A stretch of 45,896 bases of DNA from contig CAJOFU010000006.1 of NCBI GenBank assembly GCA_905233935.1, forward strand, positions 2,409-48,304, given 5' to 3'. The DNA is from Paludibacteraceae bacterium. GTDB taxonomy: Bacteria; Bacteroidota; Bacteroidia; Bacteroidales; Paludibacteraceae. The notes under the pieces were generated by a model. It was not told the DNA's origin and did not search any database. It saw only the letters and a program-made list of their open reading frames with translations. Below, piece by piece: positions 1 through 8,280 of this stretch (within the stretch, counting starts at the first letter, position 1; the number at the start of each line of letters is the position of its first letter). A program made the translations under genes and the position numbers.

Positions 1-2503
1 GTTCTCACCAGCGGCAATACGGCACGCATCTACACCTGCAAGACGCTGAGTTTTCTCAGTCTGTCGCCCGCCGAGTTGACCGAACTGCGACGGAAAGTCA
101 GCCTGTTAGTGTTCGGCACAACCAAAGGAGATATACAGATCTACTCTGACGGCTACGAACTCCACGAACTGCTGACCATGCGCTATCGTTCTGTCGGCAA
201 GACACACGTACATACAGCCGTTCAACCGCTCGTCAAGAACACCGACCTACCCTACGACATATCCAACGGTCTGGAAGGCAAGCACATAGCCATGTGGGGC
301 AGTCACGGCTGGTATTACAACAACCAGCTCGACCGCTGGCTATGGCAACGCGCAAGGCTGTGGACCACAGTCGAAGACCTGTACACCTCATCCTACACAA
401 TGCCTTACCTCGTACCGATGCTCGAGAACGCCGGAGCAATCGTTCTGCAGCCGCGAGAGCGCGACACACAGACGGAGATGGTGATCATCGAACGCTCGGA
501 CATGCGCGAAGAGGACGGCAAAACCATATGCCCGAGGAAGGTGAGTACGCCGTATATATATGGTACACACCTTCCACGCAAGCCTCCAACCGCACCGACC
601 TGACCGTTGAGCACAAAGACCAACTCACCCGTTACCACCTGAACATGCAGATCGGCGCTGGTACGTGGATCTATGTCGGCAAGCACGCCTTCTCACCGCA
701 GCAGACGGCACGCATCACGATCCATGCACCCAAACAGCAGATAGCCGCCATCCGTCTTGGCGGAGGTATAGATACTACCGCCAATGTCCCGCGCTTCGCG
801 GTAGGCGCATCGCAGTATCTGCATTTTGCCGGTATCCCCGACTCTATCCTGGATTACACCCAAGGCGAGAACACCTATACCAACGACTACGCCTGTCGCG
901 GGCAGTGGGTCAACTACTTGTTGGGCGGCTCGCAGTTGGCGCCGAAAGAGGAAGGATTACGCATCCCCGTTGACATGAGTCTGGGTCTGCACTCCGATGC
1001 AGGTATTCGTGGCGGCGACTCGATTGTCGGCACGCTGCTCATCTATTACGACCGCGATGACAACAAAAGCCGTAACCTGCCACTTGGCGACTCGCGTCTG
1101 CATTGCCGCTACCTCGGCGACTACTTGCAGTCGCAGGTGGTCGAAGATATGCGCCTGCTCCACGCACCGAACTGGAATCGTCGCTCGCTCAAGAACGCCG
1201 GTTATGCCGAAGCACGCCAACCGCGCGTGCCGGCGATTCTGCTTGAGATGTTCTCCCATCAAAACCTCAACGACATGCGCCTCGGTCTGGATCCCAAAGT
1301 GAAGTTCGATATCTCGCGCGCCATCTACAAAGGCATCCTCAAGTATTTCGCTGCCACACGCGGCACGGAATATATCGTTCAGCCTCTGCCCGTACAATCT
1401 GTCAACACGTCGCTATCCGGCGATAGTATTCGCCTCAATTGGCAACCTGCAACCTAGAGCCTACAGCCGAAGCACAATACTATATCGTATATACCCGCCG
1501 CAGCCGTACAGTCAATGGGCAGACGATTGCCGGGGACTGGAATAACGGCACGCGCGTCAACACAACCCACTACGGCTTTGTAGCAGAAAGAGGTATCCGC
1601 TACGATTTCCGCATCGTGGCTGGTAACAAAGGCGGCGTCAGTCTGCCCTCAGAGACCCATTGCGCCTACTTGGCACCCAAACCGAAAGGCTCTGTGCTCA
1701 TCGTCAACAACTTCACGCGCCTCGCTGCGCCGACATTCTTTGCCGACAGTATCTATGCCGGCATTATCCCGCAGAGTTACGCCGTGCAGGACGGCAAGGA
1801 TATCTCTTTCCTCGGCGAGCAATACGACTATCTGCGCACCAGCGAGTGGCAGTCGGATGACAACTGCGGATGGGGCGCATCCTACGCCGACCAGCAGTTC
1901 ACCCTCACTGCCGGCAACACACACGACTACCCGATCATGCACGGAAAGGTGCTCAGCGAGTTGGGCTACTCCTACTGCAGTTGCTCGAGCGCGATGATTC
2001 TGGATAGCGCAAGCCTTAGGAAATACACTATAGTCGATGTGATTTGCGGCAAAGAGAAGGAGAATGTGTTTGCCGAAGCATTACGCAAAGCTTTGCTCGA
2101 TTACACGCACAACGGCGGCAGTCTGCTGCTCTCCGGCATGTATATCGGCAGCGAGGCTGTTGCCCTGCAAGACACAGCATTCATTCATCAAGTGCTGCGC
2201 TACTCGTACCGCGGCGATCATGCTTCGCGTAAAGGCACACTGCTCCTGAACCGTTCAGGATGGCCGATGCAGATCGTACGCCTCATCTCGCAACCGAACG
2301 CCGACATTATCTGCTGCGAAAACCCGCAAGGTTTGATGCCGACCTACGGTGCATCGAGCATCGGCACATACACCGACAGCGGTATGTATGCCGGTATTGC
2401 CTACAACGGTGCATATAAGATGGTCGCTCTGCCTTTCATTATGGAGAGCGCAGAGGATTTCCCTGCATTATTTAGGAACTGCATATACTATCTCAGCAAA
2501 TAA
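1..2503 (+). pseudogene. Broken N-acetylmuramoyl-L-alanine amidase with golvesin-like and FnIII domains (5' end outside window)
   Basis: The reading frame is open from base 1 and resembles the large secreted Bacteroidales amidases often annotated as xanthan lyase. Frame 1 (1 to about 530) carries the block with GLEGKHIAMWGSHGWYYNN and the PYLVPMLENAGA segment. Coding then moves to frame 3 (about 530-1457), which holds PEEGEYAVYIWY, the amidase core (GLHSDAG, LLEMFSHQN, SRAIYKGILKYFA) and the start of an FnIII domain. A TAG at 1455 ends that frame, and the FnIII domain continues in frame 2 from about 1445 to the TAA at 2501-2503. Both breaks are net -1. At the first break, the expected N-terminal part of the golvesin-like domain (roughly 50 residues in relatives, from memory) is absent, so this looks like a deletion rather than a single miscalled base. 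The next gene starts 1 nt after the stop. Sequencing error cannot be excluded for the second break. Confidence 0.75.
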
Positions 2504-2504
2504 T

Positions 2505-3923
2505 ATGAAAAAGAAAAACTTACCTCTCATAGAGTCCGTCACCATCACCGGCATCGGTGCGGAAGGCAAAGCTATTGCCCGCATCCCTATGCCCAATGCG
2601 GAAGGCGGAACAAGCGACATCGTTTGCTTCGTGCCGTATTGCGTGCCGGGCGATGTGGTCGATCTGCAAGTCACGAAACGCAAACACTCGTTCATAGAAG
2701 CGCGTGTGGAGCGTCTGGTTAAGCCTGCCGCCGAACGCTGCGAACCCAACTGCCCGCATTACGGCGAATGTGGCGGCTGCAAGTGGCAGATCCTGCCCTA
2801 CGAGGCACAACTGCGCTACAAACAGCAGCAGGTCTTTGACAACCTCACGCGCATCGGCAAAGTCCAGCTGCCGCCTTTCTCCCCTATTCTCGGTTCGAAG
2901 CATGTCTATGAGTACCGCAACAAACTCGAGTTCTCCTGTGCCGACCGCAAATGGCTCTCGTGGGACGCTATCCACGCTGCCGGAGGATTAGAGAACATCG
3001 ACAACTCCTACGGACTCGGTTTTCACATCCCCAACTGTTTCGACAAAGTGCTCGACATAGAGACTTGCCGACTCATGCCGGACATCAACAACCGCATCCG
3101 GAACGGTGTGCGCACCTTTGCGCGCGAACACGGTCTGACGTTCTACAACGAGCACACCCACCAGGGTCAACTCCGCACACTCATCCTGCGCACCAACCAC
3201 CGTGGCGAGATAATGCTCATTGTCTCCTTCGGCGAGAAAGTCGCAGAGCCAAGCTTGGCTCTGCTCGAATACCTCCACCGTGAGTTCCCGGAGATCATAT
3301 CCCTACTCTACGTCGAAAATCTCAAGATGAACGACACCATTGCCGACCAGCAGATTCATGTCTTCTTCGGGCAGGATCATATCATCGAAGAGATGGAAGG
3401 CTTGCAGTTCAAGGTGGGTCCCAAATCCTTCTACCAAACCAACACCGAGCAAGCCTACGAGCTCTACAAAGTTGCCCGTGATTTTGCAGCCTTGACAGGC
3501 AATGAGCTCGTCTACGACTTATACACAGGAACGGGAACAATAGCGAACTTCGTGGCGCGAAAGGCAAGGCAAGTTATTGGTATAGAGTACGTGCCCGAAG
3601 CCATTGAGGACGCCAAAGTCAACTCCGAGATCAACGGCATTACGAACACCCTGTTCTACGCCGGCGATATGAAAGATGTGCTCAATGACGCGCCGGACAT
3701 CATCATCACCGACCCGCCGCGTGCCGGTATGCACGAGGATGTGATTGCCACGATCCTGCGCGCCGAACCGAAACGTATCGTATATGTCAGCTGCAACCCT
3801 GCCACACAGGCGCGCGATCTCGCGATGCTTGATGCCGTCTATCGCGTGGACAGAGTGCAACCGGTAGATATGTTCCCGCACACGCAGCACGTGGAGAACG
3901 TCGTTTTGTTGAATCACAGATAA
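2505..3923 (+). CDS. rlmD: 23S rRNA (uracil-5-)-methyltransferase, RlmD/RumA type
   Basis: This is an S-adenosylmethionine-dependent 5-methyluridine methyltransferase of the TrmA/RumA family, 472 residues. An N-terminal TRAM-like domain (about 1-65) is followed by an iron-sulfur cysteine cluster, Cys83-x5-Cys89-xx-Cys92, in CPHYGECGGCKWQ. A further Cys in ETCRLMP probably provides the fourth ligand. The catalytic part has DLYTGTGTIANF (SAM loop), DPPRAGMH and VYVSCNPATQARDLAML, where Cys430 is the expected nucleophile, and it ends with the family motif FPHTQHVENVVLL. I chose ATG 2505 because it lies 1 nt after the preceding stop and gives the usual family start; the open frame extends further upstream only inside the preceding gene. 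Which uridine (U1939, U747 or both) is modified cannot be told from sequence alone. Confidence 0.93.
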   Translation: MKKKNLPLIESVTITGIGAEGKAIARIPMPNAEGGTSDIVCFVPYCVPGDVVDLQVTKRKHSFIEARVERLVKPAAERCEPNCPHYGECGGCKWQILPYEAQLRYKQQQVFDNLTRIGKVQLPPFSPILGSKHVYEYRNKLEFSCADRKWLSWDAIHAAGGLENIDNSYGLGFHIPNCFDKVLDIETCRLMPDINNRIRNGVRTFAREHGLTFYNEHTHQGQLRTLILRTNHRGEIMLIVSFGEKVAEPSLALLEYLHREFPEIISLLYVENLKMNDTIADQQIHVFFGQDHIIEEMEGLQFKVGPKSFYQTNTEQAYELYKVARDFAALTGNELVYDLYTGTGTIANFVARKARQVIGIEYVPEAIEDAKVNSEINGITNTLFYAGDMKDVLNDAPDIIITDPPRAGMHEDVIATILRAEPKRIVYVSCNPATQARDLAMLDAVYRVDRVQPVDMFPHTQHVENVVLLNHR

Positions 3924-3940
3924 GTTAAGTTATTGATACT

Positions 3941-5344
3941 ATGTTAGGTTTACTGTTATCGCTCAATGTATTCTTTGTCAGTTTTGCTGACAAACCCGTG
4001 CAAAACGTTTCGCCGTCTCTCTCGCCGCGTGCCATCGAGCAGCGCGGGAAGTGGGACATAGCCATCGACGAACTCGACTACCCCGTCAATCCCGCCTACC
4101 TCGACAGCCTGCGTAAGTACGGCGCTACTATTCATCACACCTCGCGTTGGATGAACGGAGCAACCTGCTCTATGCCGGACGAGTTGGCTGAGCAAGTTGC
4201 CGCTTGGCCGTTTGTTGCGGACGTAGAGATGACGCGCGATGATAGTGATCCTATCTACGTCGCCAAACGGCGCGTGCAGTACACGGATAATGCCAACGAC
4301 ATGCAGATTGCTGCCACCTATACCCAGCGACAACTGGCGCTGTACAACCTGCTGCCCTTGCATGAGTTGGGCTACCACGGGCAAGGAATCCTGATGACCG
4401 TTTGCGACGGAGGATTCACCAACGCCAACACGCTCAGTTGCTTCCGGCAGGAGCAGGAGCTCGGGCACTTTGACTTCACCGACGACATCGACGATTTCTA
4501 CGGCTATACCGGCGATCACGGCACAAACTGCCTGAGTTCAATCTCCGGCATAGCAGAGGGTTATCTGGGCGCAGCCACCGAAGCAGACTACTATCTGATG
4601 CGCTCGGAGGAAGCAGAAACCGAATCGCCCAAGGAGATGGATAACCTCGTAGCCGCCCTCGAGAAAGCTGACTCGCTGGGCACGAATGTGTTCAGTGTAT
4701 CATTAGGTTACGCCTATTTCGACCACTTGGACTGGTCACTCGACTATAGCATGCTGGACGGTAAGACGACACGCGTCAGCCGCGCAGCAACGATTGCCGC
4801 GAGGAAAGGAATGCTCGTGTGCGTAGCTGCCGGCAACGAGGGAAATAAAGACTGGCATTGGATATGCGCTCCGGCAGACGCCGACTCCATCCTGACGGTG
4901 GGGGCGGTCAACGTGGACAGCATCATCGGCTCGTTCTCCAGTTACGGTCCTTCGGCTGACAACCGCATCAAACCCGAGGTCTGTGCAGTGGGGGTCAAGG
5001 CAGCCCTATTAGGCGTGGATGGCAATCTCCGTTACGCCAACGGCACAAGCTTCGCAACGCCGCTGCTGGCAGGCATGGCGGCTACACTTTGGTCAGCATT
5101 GCCCAACGAAAGCGCCATGCAGATTCGCGAGCGCATCATCCGCTCGGCAGACCGCTACAACAACCCCGACCGCAATCAGTACGGCTACGGTATCCCCAAC
5201 GCCTACGCCGCCTACCTCGGGCAGACAACCACGACCATTGAGTCGACCGTCTACCCACGCGCAACGAAATATATACAAGAGGGTGAACTGCTGATTGAGC
5301 ACAACGGCAAAACTTATAACCTCCTGGGCACACTGTTGCGCTAA
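3941..5344 (+). CDS. Secreted subtilisin-like serine protease (S8 family)
   Basis: A 467-residue protein with a hydrophobic N-terminus (LGLLLSLNVFFVSFA) that reads as a signal peptide. The catalytic triad of the S8 family is visible: Asp156 in TVCDGGF, His193 in GDHGTN and Ser370 in NGTSFATPLLAG. The oxyanion Asn lies in CVAAGNEGN. The region between the signal peptide and the catalytic domain could act as a short prodomain. The C-terminus carries a recurrent tail (KYIQEGELLIEHNGKTYNLL followed by GTLLR) that is nearly the same as the tail of the GH53 enzyme at the far end of the window; it may be a secretion or surface-sorting signal, which is inference. The gene begins 17 nt after rlmD and may be cotranscribed with it. 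Its substrate is unknown. Confidence 0.9.
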   Translation: MLGLLLSLNVFFVSFADKPVQNVSPSLSPRAIEQRGKWDIAIDELDYPVNPAYLDSLRKYGATIHHTSRWMNGATCSMPDELAEQVAAWPFVADVEMTRDDSDPIYVAKRRVQYTDNANDMQIAATYTQRQLALYNLLPLHELGYHGQGILMTVCDGGFTNANTLSCFRQEQELGHFDFTDDIDDFYGYTGDHGTNCLSSISGIAEGYLGAATEADYYLMRSEEAETESPKEMDNLVAALEKADSLGTNVFSVSLGYAYFDHLDWSLDYSMLDGKTTRVSRAATIAARKGMLVCVAAGNEGNKDWHWICAPADADSILTVGAVNVDSIIGSFSSYGPSADNRIKPEVCAVGVKAALLGVDGNLRYANGTSFATPLLAGMAATLWSALPNESAMQIRERIIRSADRYNNPDRNQYGYGIPNAYAAYLGQTTTTIESTVYPRATKYIQEGELLIEHNGKTYNLLGTLLR

Positions 5345-5349
5345 CGCGC

Positions 5350-5374
5350 AAAAAAGGGAAGCGATCTACATCGC
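5350..5374 (-). terminator. Intrinsic terminator of the SRP RNA
   Basis: On the minus strand a GCGAT-GTAG-ATCGC hairpin (5361-5374) is followed by TTCCC and a run of six T (5355 to 5350). It sits immediately after the stop codon of the + strand protease gene. Confidence 0.6.
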
Positions 5375-5450
5375 ACCGCTACAACCTCTTACCCTTGCTT
5401 CGGTCAAGACCTGGGGGAGTTCAGAGGGAGCTGGTCGTGCAGGACTTGTT
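5350..5450 (-). ncRNA. ffs: Signal recognition particle RNA, small bacterial type (ffs)
   Basis: Read on the minus strand, this interval contains GAACUCCCCCAGGUCUUGAC directly followed by CGAAGCAAGGGUAAGAGG. This lines up with the SRP RNA domain IV core, in which CAGG on the 5' side faces AGCA on the 3' side and a GNAAC...GGUAAG closing helix flanks them. CCUCU before the core pairs with AGAGG after it, and CGACC pairs with GGUUG further out. A GCGAT hairpin and a U-run follow. The apical loop differs from the common GGAA tetraloop. SRP RNA forms the SRP with Ffh and is essential for cotranslational membrane targeting. The ends are approximate. A covariance-model search would settle the call. 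Confidence 0.7.
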
Positions 5451-5458
5451 AGTTGAAA

Positions 5459-5530
5459 ATTCAAACATTCAAACTTTCAAACATTCAAACTTTCAAACAT
5501 TCAAACTTTCAAACATTCAAACTTTCAAAC
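5459..5530. repeat. 16-bp tandem repeat, about 4.5 copies
   Basis: The unit ACATTCAAACTTTCAA is repeated without spacers and nearly without mismatches. It lies between the SRP RNA and a minus-strand promoter, so it should be transcribed as a leader on the minus strand. Confidence 0.9.
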
Positions 5531-5537
5531 GCGACTG

Positions 5538-5569
5538 CAAAAATACAACAATTATTTGATATTTCCAAA
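5538..5569 (-). promoter_or_regulatory. Bacteroidota-type promoter, minus strand, for the SRP RNA
   Basis: On the minus strand TTTG (5569-5566) is followed by 20 nt and TATTTTTG (5545-5538). This matches the TTTG-N20-TAnnTTTG layout seen four more times in this window. Predicted transcription starts near 5531, just before the tandem repeat, and the element overlaps the region immediately upstream of the helicase start. Confidence 0.6.
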
Positions 5570-5574
5570 AAATC

Positions 5575-7044
5575 TTGCTCGAAAACTTCATTTCACATAG
5601 AATTTTTAGCAATCTGCGAACTCAAAAGTGCAATGCAGAGGGTGAACCGATACCTTTTGTGCCCAATTCAGGTCAGCGCGAACTGATCCTGAAACTCGGC
5701 ACGTTCCTCTTGGATAGCACGGAAGGCAAGCTCTTCATCCTGCGCGGATATGCCGGCACGGGCAAGACATCGGTCATCAGTGCTCTCGTGCGCACACTGC
5801 GCAGTCTGAACCAGAAGTGTATCCTACTCGCCCCGACCGGCAGAGCCGCCAAGGTGCTCAGCCGGTACGCCTCGACCGAGGAAAAAGTGCCGGCATATAC
5901 GATCCACAAGTACATCTACCGCCAGCAATCCCTTGGCAAGGAGCAGTTCAGCCTGGGCGACAACCTGTTTCACCACGCACTGTTCATCGTCGATGAGGCG
6001 TCGATGCTCACCGACACCCGTGAGTATAACTCGCCGTTCGGTAGCGGTTGTCTGTTGGACGATCTGATGCGCTTCGTGTATAACGGTCAAGGCTGCTCGC
6101 TTTTGCTGGTGGGCGATACAGCCCAGTTGCCGCCTGTAGGCAGCAATGAATCGCCGGCACTGAGCGAAGACCGGATGGCACAATACACTGTACCTAACCT
6201 GCACATCACATCGCACACCTTGACCGAAGTTGTGCGCCAGGCTGACACCTCCGCCATCCTCACCAACGCTACTGCTATCCGCGAACATATACAATCGCTC
6301 ACTGCAAACCTCTCGCCCACAACCGGCGAGCACATCACTATCAACAGCGCACCGGAAGTAGTTTTGCTCAACGGCGCAGACCTGCAGCAGAGTTTGGAGA
6401 AATCCTACAACGAGTGCACCATGGCGCAGACGCTTATCGTCACGCGCTCCAATAAACGCACGAACCTGTACAACCAAGGCGTGCGCGCGTATATATTATG
6501 GAAGGACGACCAACTATCCACAGGCGACCGCGTGATGGTGAACAAGAACAATTACTTCTGGGGCAAGGACTACGAGGATGTGGAGTTTATCGCCAACGGC
6601 GACATGTTTGAGGTGACACGTATCCGTAACTTCCGCGAACTGTACGGTTTTCATTTTGCCGACGCCACGCTGCAGAACGTCGATTACGAAGCCGAGCGCG
6701 AACTCGAAGCCATTGTCTGGCTCGACATCTTGCAGGCGGAATCCGACGAGCAGATCTACGAGATGCAACGAGACTTGTTCTTCCGCGTAGCCGAGGACTT
6801 CCCCGAGATTCGCAACAAACGCGAACTCATCAAGGCTGTATATGACTCGCCGTACTACAACGCCCTGCATATCCGCTACGCCTACGCCGTCACCTGCCAT
6901 AAGGCGCAAGGAGGTCAGTGGCAGCACGTGTATATCGATCAAGGCTCCGTCCCCGACGACCAGCGAGACATCACCTATCTGCGCTGGCTCTACACCGCCC
7001 TCACCCGCGCCACCGACAAAGTCTTCCTCATCAACTTCGAGTAG
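5575..7044 (+). CDS. RecD-like superfamily 1 DNA helicase
   Basis: A 489-residue ATP-dependent helicase of the RecD/AAA_30 type common in Bacteroidota. Walker A is GYAGTGKTS (from about residue 58), Walker B is LFIVDEASML, and LLLVGDTAQLPPVGS and LTEVVRQ follow. The C-terminal helicase motifs are AVTCHKAQGGQW and YTALTRATDKVFL. No RecB or RecC partner is nearby, so a stand-alone role in repair or replication is likely. The start is uncertain: the frame is closed by a stop at 5557 and contains no ATG before the conserved N-terminal segment ENFISHRIFSNL, which leaves TTG 5575 (or ATC 5572) as the best choice. A start further in would lose sequence that resembles the family N-terminus. The region just upstream carries the oppositely oriented SRP promoter. 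Confidence 0.88.
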   Translation: MLENFISHRIFSNLRTQKCNAEGEPIPFVPNSGQRELILKLGTFLLDSTEGKLFILRGYAGTGKTSVISALVRTLRSLNQKCILLAPTGRAAKVLSRYASTEEKVPAYTIHKYIYRQQSLGKEQFSLGDNLFHHALFIVDEASMLTDTREYNSPFGSGCLLDDLMRFVYNGQGCSLLLVGDTAQLPPVGSNESPALSEDRMAQYTVPNLHITSHTLTEVVRQADTSAILTNATAIREHIQSLTANLSPTTGEHITINSAPEVVLLNGADLQQSLEKSYNECTMAQTLIVTRSNKRTNLYNQGVRAYILWKDDQLSTGDRVMVNKNNYFWGKDYEDVEFIANGDMFEVTRIRNFRELYGFHFADATLQNVDYEAERELEAIVWLDILQAESDEQIYEMQRDLFFRVAEDFPEIRNKRELIKAVYDSPYYNALHIRYAYAVTCHKAQGGQWQHVYIDQGSVPDDQRDITYLRWLYTALTRATDKVFLINFE

Positions 7045-7102
7045 CCACTTATGATTTATTTTTTTAGTTTTTGCTATAAAAATCAATTTTTTTGTTCCAA
7101 AA

Positions 7103-7134
7103 TTTGCAAATATCAAATATTTTTTGTACCTTTG
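7103..7134 (+). promoter_or_regulatory. Bacteroidota-type promoter upstream of a structured RNA
   Basis: TTTG at 7103-7106, a 20-nt spacer, then TACCTTTG at 7127-7134. The element is almost identical over its whole length to the one at 9435-9466. Transcription is expected to start near 7141. Confidence 0.75.
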
Positions 7135-7140
7135 CGGCCG

Positions 7141-7337
7141 AATTGAGATTAATCTCTCTATTCAAGACATATTGAGCATTCGCGTTTGCGATTTATTGGA
7201 CATCTCGGAATGTGAGAAGTTTTGAAGATATGCCAGTAATAAGTCAGCAAACGTCCATATTTATATGGGCGTGACTTATCGGTATATGGGCACTTCTCAC
7301 AGCCTCGAGATGGATAAGGAAGCGCTCATATTTTTTT
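7141..7337 (+). ncRNA. Rod-shaped structured RNA, 6S-like candidate
   Basis: No protein-coding frame is supported here, but the stretch folds almost end to end. The closing stem is 7173-7177 with 7324-7328. A small TCGC-GTTT-GCGA hairpin sits at 7180-7191. Further stems are 7201-7207 with 7306-7312 (7 bp), 7211-7220 with 7292-7301 (10 bp), 7228-7234 with 7281-7287, 7239-7246 with 7272-7279 (8 bp), and an apical hairpin 7252-7260 with 7263-7271. A run of seven T at 7331-7337 follows the closing stem, as in an intrinsic terminator. With a promoter ending at 7134 this looks like an independent RNA gene of about 195 nt. A long rod with one large asymmetric internal loop resembles 6S RNA (RNA polymerase holoenzyme inhibitor), but an mRNA leader of the PEGA gene 26 nt downstream is the alternative. 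Confidence 0.6.
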
Positions 7338-7363
7338 GTGTATATACTTAAAATTTTAATGAT

Positions 7364-7855
7364 ATGTTAAAAAAATGTATTCTAATTATGGCGACACTAT
7401 TAGGGGCGCTGACAATCGATGCTAAAACTGTCTCCGTTTCCGTAACACCGGAGAATGCCAAGGTTTATCAAAACGGAAAAATTCTATCGCCTGTTTCTAA
7501 CGGGTTATACCAGATTACGATTTCCAATAATAATATATCTCTCGCCATTCTGGCAGAAGGATATGACAGCGAGCGACTTGTTGTCAATTCGAAATCACCC
7601 AAAAAGATTGACATTGACTTGAAACCGAACCGCAAGCGCATTATTGTATCAACCGAACCAAACTATGCCGCAATATACATTAACGGACGGGAAACGGCTA
7701 AAGGAAAAGCAGATTTCTACATTTTCAAGAATGAGAAAAAAACAATCAAAGTTGTTGCCGACGGATATGACACCTACTCGAAGCAGTTTGATTTCAACGA
7801 TTTCAACTTGCAACAAGAGTCTGTACACGTCACTTTGGAGAGCAACATACATTAA
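7364..7855 (+). CDS. Secreted PEGA-domain protein
   Basis: A 163-residue protein with a signal peptide (MLKKCILIMATLLGALTIDA). Two PEGA-like beta repeats follow. The first covers about 22-88 (VSVTPENAKVYQNGK, then ILAEGYDSERLVV). The second covers about 92-160 (IVSTEPNYAAIYINGRETAK, then KVVADGYDTYSKQF). PEGA domains are surface or periplasmic modules without catalytic residues, and the function here is unknown. The gene is more A/T-rich than its neighbours. It starts 26 nt after the T-run of the structured RNA, so it may be expressed by read-through from the 7103 promoter; no separate promoter was seen. Confidence 0.75.
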   Translation: MLKKCILIMATLLGALTIDAKTVSVSVTPENAKVYQNGKILSPVSNGLYQITISNNNISLAILAEGYDSERLVVNSKSPKKIDIDLKPNRKRIIVSTEPNYAAIYINGRETAKGKADFYIFKNEKKTIKVVADGYDTYSKQFDFNDFNLQQESVHVTLESNIH

Positions 7856-7923
7856 CTATTCTATATATGAAATAACAAATTAAAAAAATAATGATAACAA
7901 ATTGAAATAATAATAAATATTCT

Positions 7924-8064
7924 ATGAAACAGTCTGATAATGATTATTCTCTCGCATACAAACGTCAAATTTTTGAAAGTTTGTTTCCTCAATGGAAAGG
8001 GCAAAACGGTTTACAGCAGGTAAGAATCCAAACGGACAATACTGGCAAACAGAGTGAGGCGTAA
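7924..8064 (+). CDS. Small ORF of 46 codons, unknown function
   Basis: ATG 7924 to TAA 8062-8064 encodes a 46-residue soluble peptide beginning MKQSDNDYSLAYKRQIFESL. It has an aromatic and glutamine-rich middle and a polar tail. The stop codon abuts a perfect 16-bp hairpin that starts at 8065, the geometry of a gene followed by its terminator. I recognise no family. It lies 68 nt after the PEGA gene in an A/T-rich spacer. Support is its position and start/stop geometry only, so it may be chance. Confidence 0.35.
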   Translation: MKQSDNDYSLAYKRQIFESLFPQWKGQNGLQQVRIQTDNTGKQSEA

Positions 8065-8100
8065 ACCAAGACAGGCATCCACGCGGATGCCTGTCTTGGT
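8065..8100 (+). terminator. Perfect 16-bp inverted repeat, terminator-like
   Basis: ACCAAGACAGGCATCC (8065-8080), loop ACGC, and the exact reverse complement at 8085-8100. No T-run follows on either strand, so a rho-independent terminator is only one option; RNA-end protection or a protein-binding palindrome are others. Confidence 0.5.
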
Positions 8101-8150
8101 AGCAACTATATAAAATCACTCTAATTTCGGTCTATTATGCATATCTCACC

Positions 8151-8193
8151 ACAGGATAACCACAACATAACCATAAGATAACCATAGGATAAA
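8151..8193. repeat. Degenerate ATAACCATA short repeat
   Basis: ATAACCACA, ATAACCATAAG and ATAACCATAGG follow each other in the non-coding space between the convergent small ORF and transporter gene. I see no further structure in it. Confidence 0.6.
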
Positions 8194-8223
8194 CTCCGCT
8201 TTTTGCAAATTTAAATGCTCTTA

Positions 8224-8252
8224 CATATAATACAAAGTATTATATGGTTTTT
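8224..8252 (+). terminator. Hairpin with T-run between convergent genes
   Basis: CATATAATAC (8224-8233), loop AAA, GTATTATATG (8237-8246), then GTTTTTG. The stem is 10 bp but all A/T except its ends. It would end + strand transcription before the convergent transporter gene. Confidence 0.4.
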
Positions 8253-8280
8253 GTTGAATTTTGCCTGATTAAATACATGA

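Noticed and set aside
294..460. Separate upstream start of the frame-3 part of the amidase
   Set aside because: Up to about 530 this frame is arginine- and histidine-rich shadow sequence, while frame 1 carries the conserved amidase blocks.
2349..2504. N-terminal extension of the rlmD frame
   Set aside because: It overlaps conserved codons of the amidase gene and adds residues not found in the methyltransferase family.
5459..5530. CRISPR-like array
   Set aside because: The 16-bp units are directly adjacent with no spacers, and no cas genes are present.
7922..8119. 65-codon minus-strand ORF
   Set aside because: It runs through the perfect hairpin and lies antisense to the better-placed 46-codon ORF; no family features.
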